Of a DNA stretch of 64,000 nucleotides, positions 40,386 to 48,969 are shown one piece after another. The translations under genes were made by a program, and so were the position numbers. Numbering within the stretch: position 1 is the stretch's first letter; each line of letters begins with the position of its first letter. Origin of the DNA: an uncultured Paraprevotella sp. (GTDB taxonomy: Bacteria; Bacteroidota; Bacteroidia; Bacteroidales; Bacteroidaceae); assembly GCA_944320775.1 (NCBI GenBank), contig CALUIV010000013.1:1-64000 (forward strand), written 5' to 3'. Under the pieces are notes generated by a model. The model ran no database searches and was not told the origin of the DNA. It saw only the letters and a program-made list of their open reading frames with translations.

Positions 40386-41192
40386 TTATTCCTGCCACTT
40401 CGGCTTACGTTTTTCCAAAAAGGCACGTCCACCTTCCTGTGCTTCCTCGGTCATGTAATAAAGCATGGTGGCATCGCCGGCCAGCTCCTGAATACCGGCC
40501 TGTCCGTCGAGTTCGGCATTCAGACCGACCTTGATCATACGCAGGGCTATCGGACTCAATTCCATCATTTCTTCAGCCCAGGCTACATACTCGTCTTCCA
40601 GCTGCTCCAAAGGAACCACTTTGTTCACCAGTCCCATGTCGAGCGCTTCCTGCGCATTGTATTTCCGGCAGAGGAACCAGATTTCGCGGGCTTTTTTCTG
40701 ACCGACCACACGGGCCAGATAAGACGAACCGAAACCGGCATCGAAACTACCCACACGCGGACCCGTCTGTCCGAAGATAGCATTCTCGGAAGCAATCGTC
40801 AGGTCGCAAACCACATGCAACACATGGCCGCCGCCAATGGCAAAACCATTCACCGCCGCAATCACCGGTTTCGGAATCGAACGGATTTGTTTCTGTACTT
40901 CCAGTACATTCAGGCGCGGAATCCCGTCTGTTCCCACATAACCGCCATGTCCTTTCACGTGCATGTCACCACCCGAACAGAAAGCCTTGTCGCCGGCACC
41001 GGTCAGCACCACAACCCGAACGTCTCGCCGTTCACGGCAGATATAAAGCGCATCGCTCATTTCAGATACAGTCTGCGGGGTGAACGCATTGCGCACCTGC
41101 GGACGGTTAATCGTAATACGGGCAATCCCCTTGTAAAAATCAAAAATAATATCCTGATACGTTTTCAGGACAGTCCATTCTCTTGTTGCCAT
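40386..41192 (-). CDS. menB: 1,4-dihydroxy-2-naphthoyl-CoA synthase
   Basis: 268 residues, crotonase fold. Converts o-succinylbenzoyl-CoA to DHNA-CoA in menaquinone synthesis. The MenB-type marks are clear: [50 protein letters not shown] (oxyanion hole), [22 protein letters not shown] and the C-terminal FLEKRKPKW. Bicarbonate-dependent MenBs carry this [11 protein letters not shown] loop. Last gene of the men cluster here; menC and menE do not follow. Confidence 0.95.
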   Translation of the reverse strand: MATREWTVLKTYQDIIFDFYKGIARITINRPQVRNAFTPQTVSEMSDALYICRERRDVRVVVLTGAGDKAFCSGGDMHVKGHGGYVGTDGIPRLNVLEVQKQIRSIPKPVIAAVNGFAIGGGHVLHVVCDLTIASENAIFGQTGPRVGSFDAGFGSSYLARVVGQKKAREIWFLCRKYNAQEALDMGLVNKVVPLEQLEDEYVAWAEEMMELSPIALRMIKVGLNAELDGQAGIQELAGDATMLYYMTEEAQEGGRAFLEKRKPKWQE

Positions 41193-41295
41193 ATTCTGTT
41201 ATTCTATTTCGTTTTTTATTGATTTATTCTGTAATCATACGGTTCCGTAAAATCTGATTTCAAGCAACCCCCAAAGAAGACAAAGTTTCTTTAAC

Positions 41296-43014
41296 CTATT
41301 TCAGTCCGTGGAAATAATCCTTATAAGCCGCTGCGTCCCGATCGGTATCCGTGAACACTTCGAAAAGAATCGGACGGCTGATGTCCGTACTGACGAAATC
41401 GGGAAGTGCTGCCGTAAAGGAAGCCTTGTCGGAAGCGGTCAGGTAAATGAAACCGCGCTCCTCGGCCCATCCGCGTGCCGACGTCTCATGCGCGGCACCC
41501 ACATAAGTCCGGATATCCGACGCCATTTCCAGCCCGGGCAAGGTATTGAAAATTCCTCCTCCCCGATTGTTTAAAAGCAAGATACGTACATTTCCACGCA
41601 AGCCGGTATTCCAAAGCGCATTCATATCGTAGAAAAAACTCAAATCGCCGATGATGATAAAATTCAACGTTTTCGTCACAGCTGCTATACCGATTGCCGT
41701 AGACAAAGAACCTTCAATACCGCTCGTTCCCCGATTGCAATAGACCGCCGTATGTCGCGGCAACGGATACAAAGCGGCAACACGCACCGAAGAACTGTTG
41801 GCCAGATGCAGGTTCACCCCCTCGGGCAATGTCCGCAACAGCTCGCCGACCGCATAAAGGCTCGAATATACCGTAGCTTCCGGCTGAGGTGCCGTAACAG
41901 CTGCACACGTTTGTTGCCACAATGCGGCAAAATCGGATGCTGTGGTATCAACAGCATAATCCGGCAACGAACAGCCATAAGGCAATTTTTCGACACCACT
42001 GTCCAGAGCATAAATCTGTCGGACAAATTCTTCCGGTTCCGTCTCGACCACACGGGTCAGTGCACAGAACAAATCGGCCACGGCACCATCTGCCGCTACA
42101 TGCCAATGCTCCCGGAGACGGTAACGGCGCAGAAATCCTTTCAGACGTTTGCTTACGATATGTCCGCCGAAAGTGATCAACAAATCGGGCGCATAACCGG
42201 ACAGCTGTTCCCGTCCGACGGCATAAAGCGCCGCATCGAATGTCCGGCAGGCACAGGTCCCCTCCGAAGAAAGATTACTCAACGGTTCACTCAACCAGAC
42301 CACGTCTTTGGTTCCGCCACACTCAGTCAGAATTTGCTCCAGACGACCAGCTACGGCAAAAGGCAACTGGCCGCAGACAATCATCCGTTTCCCAGCTTTC
42401 CAGAACATATTCCGTAACGAATCCATATCAGCAGCCCCACTCCGTTCAATGCGCCGCACCTCGGGCAACGCCTCAGCCGTAAACCGGAACAGCGGTTCGT
42501 GAAGCGGCAGATTAATATGTACCGGTCCCGCCACCCGATGTGTCGTTTCCAGCAAGGCTTCGTTAATCATGCGGTTGGCATACCAAAGGCTTTCTTCATC
42601 ATCCCCTTCAGGCAACTGCACGCTGCGTTTCACCAACATCCCGAACACACCGGGCTGAGGCAAAGTCTGTCCGTCCATCTGCCCGATCCAGGCCGCCGGC
42701 CGGTCGGCCGACAAGACAATCAACGGCACCTGTTGATAAAAGGCTTCGCAAACGGCCGGATGCAGATTCAGCAGAGCCGTACCGGAAGTACAACAGACCA
42801 CAGCCGGTGCCTGATCGGCCAGAGCCGCTCCAAGAGCCATAAAACCGGCACTACGTTCGTCCGTTGCTGCCAGACAACGAAAACGCCCACAAGCGGCCAT
42901 CGTATGCACCAATGGCGCATTGCGACTTCCGGGGCAAAGCACCACCGTCTGTACGCCATGACGCTCCAAGAGCGCCACTAATTGTAAGATATGTTTGTTT
43001 TCCGAATAAAACAT
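41296..43014 (-). CDS. menD: SEPHCHC synthase MenD (thiamine diphosphate enzyme)
   Basis: 572 residues. Condenses isochorismate with 2-oxoglutarate to 2-succinyl-5-enolpyruvyl-6-hydroxy-3-cyclohexene-1-carboxylate. N-terminal pyrimidine-binding domain (VVLCPGSRNAPL, DERSAGFMALG with the catalytic Glu), central domain, and a C-terminal diphosphate-binding domain (GDLSFFYDMNALWN ... LLLNNRGGGIF, the GDG-like motif being GDL). Lies 12 nt after menF. Confidence 0.95.
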   Translation of the reverse strand: MFYSENKHILQLVALLERHGVQTVVLCPGSRNAPLVHTMAACGRFRCLAATDERSAGFMALGAALADQAPAVVCCTSGTALLNLHPAVCEAFYQQVPLIVLSADRPAAWIGQMDGQTLPQPGVFGMLVKRSVQLPEGDDEESLWYANRMINEALLETTHRVAGPVHINLPLHEPLFRFTAEALPEVRRIERSGAADMDSLRNMFWKAGKRMIVCGQLPFAVAGRLEQILTECGGTKDVVWLSEPLSNLSSEGTCACRTFDAALYAVGREQLSGYAPDLLITFGGHIVSKRLKGFLRRYRLREHWHVAADGAVADLFCALTRVVETEPEEFVRQIYALDSGVEKLPYGCSLPDYAVDTTASDFAALWQQTCAAVTAPQPEATVYSSLYAVGELLRTLPEGVNLHLANSSSVRVAALYPLPRHTAVYCNRGTSGIEGSLSTAIGIAAVTKTLNFIIIGDLSFFYDMNALWNTGLRGNVRILLLNNRGGGIFNTLPGLEMASDIRTYVGAAHETSARGWAEERGFIYLTASDKASFTAALPDFVSTDISRPILFEVFTDTDRDAAAYKDYFHGLK

Positions 43015-43026
43015 AGATTTTTCTTT

Positions 43027-44196
43027 TTATTCAAATTCCTTACGGTATCCCTGAGCAATAACAGCACGCATCGTCCCCATTTTCCGCTCCGTTTCCAACC
43101 ATTCGTCCTGCACTGAAGAAGTATCCAGAATACCGCCTCCGGCATAAAGCACAAAAGCCTCATCAGTTACCTGCATGCTTCGCAGGTTCACATAGAGTTC
43201 CGTTTCGCCTTGCGGATCCAGCCATCCCGTAAAACCGGAATAATAGCCGCGCGGCATGGTTTCGTGTTCGCGGATGAAACGAGCCGCCTCCATTTTGGGT
43301 AACCCGCAAACTGCCGGCGTCGGATGAAGCGCCCGAAGCAAATCGCCGGTTCTTCCGGCATCAGACAATTCGAAACGGATCTCCGTTTTCAAATGTGCCA
43401 AAGCTCCGGCACGCACCGTAAACGGTCCCTTTTCCTGAGTTTCGAGTCCCAACCGATGCAGGCAGTTGCTGATATAATCCGTCACATACTGCTGTTCCCG
43501 ACGATTCTTGGCATCCCAGGACAGTTCCGCCAACAAGCGAGCTGCCTCAGCAGTCTGATCCGCTGCCTCGAAAGGAAGCGGCTGTGTCCCGGCCAAAGCT
43601 ACGGTCATATACTGATGTGCCCGACCGGCCAGTAAAATCTCCGGAGTGCAACCAATCCAGATCCCGGTTTGGGGTGTATGATATAAATAGACACAGGAAT
43701 AGACAAACCTGCGACAGGCCGCCTGAAAAGCTTCCAACAGATCGAAACCGGACTCACGCGGCACACAGGCCGAACGGGCCAGTACCAGCTTGCGGAATGC
43801 TCCGGCGCGCAATGCTTCCGAAAACGCATCAAAACAAGCCGCATAAGGTTCATCCGGAATTGGGTTTTCCGTCTGGTATTTCAGCCGTAAACGGTCTTTC
43901 TGTAATAGTTCCTCGGAACAAGGAACCTTCAGATTAAATTCCTCCACCGGCTGCCAGACCAAAGCCGGAACTTCTTCCGTACAAAAGAAGGGCGCGAACA
44001 CCACGCCCTTCTTGCCATTCAAATCCGACAGATCCCGGCAAACTTCCAGACCCTCTTCCGATCCGCGTCCGCAATGACAGACTCCACTTCCCGGCCGACG
44101 CCACAACAAGTAGGGCCGGTCGCCCCGAGTGATCCATTGTCGGATCGCCTCCCAGTCAGTTTCTGCCGGAACAAATTCTTGTTTATCTCGATTCAT
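43027..44196 (-). CDS. menF: Isochorismate synthase
   Basis: 389 residues, chorismate-binding fold. Converts chorismate to isochorismate, the first committed step to menaquinone. KLVLARSACVPRE, GCTPEILLAGR, LAGTQPL, VRAGALAHLKTEIRFEL, LHPTPAVCGLPKMEA and REHETMPRGYYSGFTGWLD are the expected motifs. It could serve a siderophore instead, but the tight linkage to menD and menB settles the pathway. Eight nt after the HAD-MenI fusion gene. Confidence 0.94.
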   Translation of the reverse strand: MNRDKQEFVPAETDWEAIRQWITRGDRPYLLWRRPGSGVCHCGRGSEEGLEVCRDLSDLNGKKGVVFAPFFCTEEVPALVWQPVEEFNLKVPCSEELLQKDRLRLKYQTENPIPDEPYAACFDAFSEALRAGAFRKLVLARSACVPRESGFDLLEAFQAACRRFVYSCVYLYHTPQTGIWIGCTPEILLAGRAHQYMTVALAGTQPLPFEAADQTAEAARLLAELSWDAKNRREQQYVTDYISNCLHRLGLETQEKGPFTVRAGALAHLKTEIRFELSDAGRTGDLLRALHPTPAVCGLPKMEAARFIREHETMPRGYYSGFTGWLDPQGETELYVNLRSMQVTDEAFVLYAGGGILDTSSVQDEWLETERKMGTMRAVIAQGYRKEFE

Positions 44197-44204
44197 CCGT
44201 CTGA

Positions 44205-45440
44205 TTATTTCCGTTTAGTCACACTGTTTACTACGCGCACGGAAGAAACCAGCTTACCCGTAGATGTAAAAATATCCACATTCCAGACGTGTGATGAACG
44301 TCCCAAATGAACCGCAGTAGCTACAGCACGCACCGTATCGCCTTCATGTGCCGACGAAATATGATTACCGCTTACCTGCATTCCGACTACAGTCTCATCC
44401 GGCTGACAAGCCACCATGGAACCTAATCCGGCAACCGTTTCGGCCAAAGCCAATGAAGCTCCGCCGTGCAAAATACCAAAAGGCTGACGCGTACGCTGAT
44501 CTACCGGCATCGTTGCTTCCACCCGGTCGGACGAAGCAAATGTATACTGTATACCCAATGTTCCCATAAGCGTCGTATGCGCCTGACGGTTCAGGACATC
44601 CAGTGGTATTTCCCCCTGATGCACCTCTTCGAGAATGGCCCGCTCGACCGCTTCAGCCACACCGTCCTCATCATTGCTCAACGTAACGAAATCAGCACAG
44701 CGTTTTACGGAATCAGGGGCATTTCCCATGGCAATACCCAAACCGGCCGTCTGAAGCATGGACACATCAGCCACACCATTACCAATCGCCATGATTTCTT
44801 CTGCCTTCACTCCAATGCGGTCGGCAATAGCAGCAAGGGCATTACCCTTATCAATACCACAGGCAACCACTTCCAGGAAGAAACTTTCCGTACGGAAAAC
44901 ATCAAGCACACCGCTCAAACGGCGTTTCCAATGGGCTTCCAGTCCGGTCAGTGCATCCTCGTCATCACTCACCAGCATCACCTTGCAAGGTGGATAATCC
45001 ACGGCAATGGAGAACTCTTCGTGTTCGTCCACCTCCATTCCATTAATATAAGCCTCATTGATGACATGCAGATCGGTAGCGTCGTTTGTCACTACCCGAT
45101 TCTCATTATAGGTCAGTATGGCGAACCCGTTTTTGCGTGCCTTCTTCTCCAGATAAGGCAACATTTCCGGACTGATACGCCGCTCAAACAACACTTCGCC
45201 GTTTGTAGCGCTGATAATCTGTCCGCCATTGTACGACAAAATAAAACCTCCGTAGTCTCCCATTTCCAGTTTACGGGCCAGCGGCAGCAAACCGTAAGTA
45301 GGACGTCCGGATGCCAACATGAGGCGTACCCCCGCCATCTGCACCTTTTTCAAAGCAGCCAGCGTACGGGGCGTAATCTCTCTCTTAGTGTTCAGAAGTG
45401 TTCCGTCCACATCCAGAACCAATAATTTGTACTTCATCAT
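44205..45440 (-). CDS. Fusion of a Cof-type HAD domain and a MenI-type DHNA-CoA thioesterase
   Basis: 411 residues. Residues 1-270: HAD-IIB (Cof) phosphatase fold with motif I DVDGTLLNT, motif II LASGRP and motif III GIDKGNAL, but motif IV reads GNGVAD (220-225) where GDGxND is usual, so a metal-binding Asp is Asn221. Residues about 276-411: hotdog thioesterase very like E. coli YdiI/MenI (EATMPVDQRTRQPFGILHGGAS, LAETVAGLGS with the catalytic Glu, VVGMQVSGNHISSA, HLGRSSHVW). DHNA-CoA hydrolase is the missing step between MenB and MenA, and the gene leads menF-menD-menB, so the thioesterase half is probably MenI. The role of the HAD half is unknown. Confidence 0.88.
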   Translation of the reverse strand: MMKYKLLVLDVDGTLLNTKREITPRTLAALKKVQMAGVRLMLASGRPTYGLLPLARKLEMGDYGGFILSYNGGQIISATNGEVLFERRISPEMLPYLEKKARKNGFAILTYNENRVVTNDATDLHVINEAYINGMEVDEHEEFSIAVDYPPCKVMLVSDDEDALTGLEAHWKRRLSGVLDVFRTESFFLEVVACGIDKGNALAAIADRIGVKAEEIMAIGNGVADVSMLQTAGLGIAMGNAPDSVKRCADFVTLSNDEDGVAEAVERAILEEVHQGEIPLDVLNRQAHTTLMGTLGIQYTFASSDRVEATMPVDQRTRQPFGILHGGASLALAETVAGLGSMVACQPDETVVGMQVSGNHISSAHEGDTVRAVATAVHLGRSSHVWNVDIFTSTGKLVSSVRVVNSVTKRK

Positions 45441-45470
45441 AATGCTCCGCGTTTTAAAAGATAGGATTTA

Positions 45471-45478
45471 CAAATATA
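45471..45478 (-). promoter_or_regulatory. -7 element of the men operon
   Basis: On the minus strand reads TATATTTG, 30 nt before the ATG of the fusion gene. No clear TTTG is seen at -33. Confidence 0.45.
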
Positions 45479-45582
45479 GCGAAATGACAGTTACAGACAT
45501 ATTTTGTGGGAAAATATTTATTTAGCTCCGAGGCCTTTTAATATTTTTTATTTGCCAAACTCCATATCTCCCCAAAAAGAAG

Positions 45583-45621
45583 CGCCCGGACAGTTCTCTA
45601 AAAAGAGCACATATCCGGACG
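45583..45621 (-). terminator. Terminator after the ABC ATPase gene
   Basis: Outer arms CGnCCGGA/TCCGGnCG with an inner CTCT/AGAG stem around an A-rich loop, followed on the minus strand by a five-T run. Ends the permease/ATPase transcript before the men promoter. Confidence 0.65.
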
Positions 45622-45678
45622 TTTTCTACATTATATCCCCTCCAATAAAACACCTTGCATAAATTATGCAGAAAGAAC

Positions 45679-46362
45679 CTAAAGTTCTACTTCCGTTACT
45701 ACTTCACCATCAAACAAATTAATGACACGCTCTGCATAGCTCGCATCGTGTTGCGAGTGGGTTACCATAACGATGGTTGTTCCTTCACGATGAAGTTCAC
45801 TAAGTAAAGCCATCACTTCCTTACCGTTCTTGGAATCCAAATTACCCGTAGGCTCATCGGCCAGAATCAGTTTCGGTCCGGCCACCACGGCACGGGCTAT
45901 AGCTACACGCTGTTGCTGACCTCCGGACAACTGTCCGGGAAAATGCTTGGCCCGATGGGCAATCGCCATACGATCCATCACCTCCTGTACTTTCTGTTTA
46001 CGCTCAGCTGCTGGCACGCCCATATAAAGTAACGGTAACTCGATGTTCTCATAAACGTTGAGCTCGTCAATCAGATTGAAACTCTGGAACACAAATCCGA
46101 TAACCCCTTTACGCAGACGCGTACGTTGTGACTCAGTATATTGCGACACTTCGACTCCGTCCAGATAATAGGTGCCCGAAGTAGGATTATCGAGCAAACC
46201 TAAAATATTCAGAAGCGTAGACTTTCCACAACCGGATGGGCCCATAATCGCCACAAACTCACCTTTATTCACTTCGATACTGACATTGTTCAATGCCCAG
46301 GTTTCCACTTCTTCCGTACGGAATACCTTTTGTAAGTTTTCTGTTTTAATCATTTTATTCAT
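45679..46362 (-). CDS. ABC transporter ATP-binding protein, MacB/LolD type
   Basis: 227 residues. All ATPase motifs are intact: Walker [10 protein letters not shown], signature [14 protein letters not shown], Walker [13 protein letters not shown] and H-loop MVTHSQHD. The family (LolD, MacB N-terminus, FtsE-like) powers FtsX-fold permeases that act on substrates in the periplasm or outer leaflet instead of pumping through the membrane. It is the only ATPase in the array; the permease at 46427-48799 lies 64 nt upstream on the same strand, and the other four permeases further up lack their own ATPase. Confidence 0.93.
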   Translation of the reverse strand: MNKMIKTENLQKVFRTEEVETWALNNVSIEVNKGEFVAIMGPSGCGKSTLLNILGLLDNPTSGTYYLDGVEVSQYTESQRTRLRKGVIGFVFQSFNLIDELNVYENIELPLLYMGVPAAERKQKVQEVMDRMAIAHRAKHFPGQLSGGQQQRVAIARAVVAGPKLILADEPTGNLDSKNGKEVMALLSELHREGTTIVMVTHSQHDASYAERVINLFDGEVVTEVEL

Positions 46363-46426
46363 ATTTATAAGGTTATTTTATAACTTAATTCAATCTTTTC
46401 TAGGATACTATACCTTGTCTCCTGTC

Positions 46427-48799
46427 TTATTCTGTTTTCAGGAAACGTAAAAGACCACTTCGTAAAAGAAGCAAAGCCTGTAGTCCTACCATAACGATAA
46501 CGATGGCCAGCAGTACACCCAAAGGTAAAAGCAAATCAACAACCGACAAGGATACACGATAAGCAAACTGTTCCAGCCATCGGTTGATTCCCCACAATGC
46601 CAAAGGTACTCCGATCAGATAAGCTCCCAAGTCATACCAGAGAAATGGTTTGAGCCACAACAAAAAAATCTGTTTAGCCTCTGCCCCATATACTTTTCGG
46701 ATAGCCATCTCACGCAAGCGTTGCCGCAACGCATACCAGGATATTCCAAACACTCCGAATGCCGTAAGCAACAAAGCGATAGTGGCATATACCGTCAAGA
46801 TACGGAAAAAGGAAAGGAAACGCGTATTCCGTTGCAGAAACTCCCGGTGCATGTCGGTATACTGAAAAGGCGTATGATACAAATCCTCCCATACGGCTGC
46901 AATCTGCCGTAGGGTTTCTTCACAATGCTCAGGAGCCAGCCGGATCTGAAGACATGTGGCCTGTGCCAATTCTCTTTCGGGTCGTTGCAAATAAATAACA
47001 GCCGGCGAAATTTCATGTTCTAAGGAGTTGATTGGAAAATCCGGCACCACTCCGGCCAAAACATATAAGGAATCGGCTTTCGCATCAAACTCCCGCAAGG
47101 CATGTCCTATCGGAGAGATTCCGGGCGGAACCAGTGTACGCACATAACTTTCATTAACCAGAGCCGGATGCGTATAATTCTGCTCGATTTGCTTAAAAGT
47201 CGTGCCCGTAAGCAAACGCAGATTCAAGATGTCGAGCAATGTTGAGTCACTATAAAATTTCAACAGGAAAGCTGCCTGAGTCGTACCATCCTCATGGGGA
47301 AGTTCCAGCATACTCATCAGGGCATTCAGCACTCGCCCTCCCGAAGGGGTAGCCGTAATCACACCGGGAACTTTGCGAAGCAATTCCTCTCGAAATGGTG
47401 CCACCGGCGGTGTATCCCAATCACCGAATTCTATTCGATACTCATAACAGGAAGCGCGCTCCATTATCTGTCTTTGCTGCCGGGCTGCCACGACTGTAGC
47501 CAAGACCAATCCGCCTGTCACTGCAAACTGAAGCAGAACCAGAACAGCCAGAAAGCGACGTTTCTGCCGACCGCCAAAAGCCGCCCGATAATCGGAATAA
47601 CCCAGACGAATCAGACGACGGCTGACATACCATGACGGTACTGTGGACAGCAAGAGAAACACAAAAAACAGCAAAGGCAGCATCTGACCACTAAAGAAGA
47701 AAGACAACTGCATGCGAGATCCCAAAATGGAATTAAACACTGGCAACACATCATGAATGATGAGTAAAGAAAGCAGGAAGGAAATCAGTACCGTAAGGAA
47801 AACATCACCAAACAATTGCAGGCGAATCTCACGTATGCTTCCTCCCATGAGCCGCTCCACATGAATCATTTTCAGTTGCTGCCACAAACGGCTCAAATTC
47901 ATATTGGCATAATTACAACACGCCACAAACAGAACCAGCAGAGCTGCCAACAAACCGACATAGAGCAACTGTACCGGACTCTGCTGCAAAAACGGAAGGG
48001 GCTGCTGGTTGCTTCCTTCGGGCTGCACAAAATAAAGTTCAGACAAGGGTTCCACGTAATATTGTGTGTCACCGGGTTTCATCGTAACAATCCGCTCATT
48101 CTGTCGGATAGCCTGCTCTACCGCTTCGCAATCTGCACCTTTTCGGAGTTTCAGGAAAGGCACTCCTCCCCAGAAATCCGATCCCAGCCCGGTAAGCATA
48201 TCCATCTTCAGAAATGCCTGCGGTTGTTCCTCCCACACAGCAGCCACCTCATACATCCGGGTTTCGGCACTGAGCGCAACTTGCACCTGTTCGCCTAGCG
48301 GATTCTTTTCTCCCCAAAGGCGCTCGGCCGTTCTGCGGCTCACGGCAATTTTTCCGGGAACCGTCAACACCTGCTTCAAGTCTCCAGCAATGACATGGAG
48401 CGGAAAAAAGTCTGTCAAAGTGGAATCCGCACCAATCAGACAAACGTCGGTATAATCCCGGTTCTCGATGCGGAGCAGAGGCTGACTATAAGTTTGAAGC
48501 CGTAGAAAACTTTCCACCCCGGGCACTTCCTGCTGAATCTGCTGCGGCACCTCGCCCAAAGCAAAGGTCACCTTCTGACCTTCCTCAAAGAAATTATCCT
48601 GTCGCAGCGCAAAAATACGGTCTTTATCCGGATTATTCTGCTCAATAAAATAATCATGCACGAAATAAGTAAGCAACAGATTGGTGCATGCCAGTCCCAC
48701 CGAAAGACTGATTACGGCCACAGCAAAGAAAAGCTTGTTACGCCACCAGCCACGCAAAATCAGCCGAAACATTAACGGAAAATCCATGCCTCTTATCAT
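46427..48799 (-). CDS. FtsX-like ABC permease (array member 1)
   Basis: 790 residues, the length of double-FtsX permeases of Bacteroidetes: N-terminal membrane segment (LFFAVAVISLSVGLACTNLLL), a large periplasmic MacB-like domain, three membrane segments near 280-420, a second periplasmic domain and three final membrane segments. The motif RLREMAIRKVYGAEAKQIF is the coupling helix that contacts the ATPase. It differs from members 2-5 by lacking their common NPAEVIKSE end. Paired with the ATPase downstream; a terminator at 48907-48947 separates it from the genes before it, so the pair may have its own promoter. MDFPLMFR (five codons in) is an alternative start. Confidence 0.88.
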   Translation of the reverse strand: MIRGMDFPLMFRLILRGWWRNKLFFAVAVISLSVGLACTNLLLTYFVHDYFIEQNNPDKDRIFALRQDNFFEEGQKVTFALGEVPQQIQQEVPGVESFLRLQTYSQPLLRIENRDYTDVCLIGADSTLTDFFPLHVIAGDLKQVLTVPGKIAVSRRTAERLWGEKNPLGEQVQVALSAETRMYEVAAVWEEQPQAFLKMDMLTGLGSDFWGGVPFLKLRKGADCEAVEQAIRQNERIVTMKPGDTQYYVEPLSELYFVQPEGSNQQPLPFLQQSPVQLLYVGLLAALLVLFVACCNYANMNLSRLWQQLKMIHVERLMGGSIREIRLQLFGDVFLTVLISFLLSLLIIHDVLPVFNSILGSRMQLSFFFSGQMLPLLFFVFLLLSTVPSWYVSRRLIRLGYSDYRAAFGGRQKRRFLAVLVLLQFAVTGGLVLATVVAARQQRQIMERASCYEYRIEFGDWDTPPVAPFREELLRKVPGVITATPSGGRVLNALMSMLELPHEDGTTQAAFLLKFYSDSTLLDILNLRLLTGTTFKQIEQNYTHPALVNESYVRTLVPPGISPIGHALREFDAKADSLYVLAGVVPDFPINSLEHEISPAVIYLQRPERELAQATCLQIRLAPEHCEETLRQIAAVWEDLYHTPFQYTDMHREFLQRNTRFLSFFRILTVYATIALLLTAFGVFGISWYALRQRLREMAIRKVYGAEAKQIFLLWLKPFLWYDLGAYLIGVPLALWGINRWLEQFAYRVSLSVVDLLLPLGVLLAIVIVMVGLQALLLLRSGLLRFLKTE

Positions 48800-48906
48800 T
48801 TTTTATTAATTACTTTTTGATAATGCTATTTTATCATTAGCAAAATGTATGCCAAACGCACAAACTACTGATAACCAACAACATTCCAAAAACAGCACAA
48901 AAAAAT

Positions 48907-48947
48907 CCTGTGCGGAAACGCACGAAAAGCGTGCGCATCCGCACAGG
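48907..48947 (-). terminator. Strong terminator after the MG2/TonB-plug gene
   Basis: CCTGTGCGGA (48907-48916) pairs with 48938-48947 and CGCACG (48919-48924) with 48930-48935, a nearly continuous 16-bp GC-rich stem, followed on the minus strand by ATTTTTTT. It lies 23 nt past the stop of the 987-residue gene. Confidence 0.85.
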
Positions 48948-48969
48948 CAGCACAAGTTACCTGAACGCC

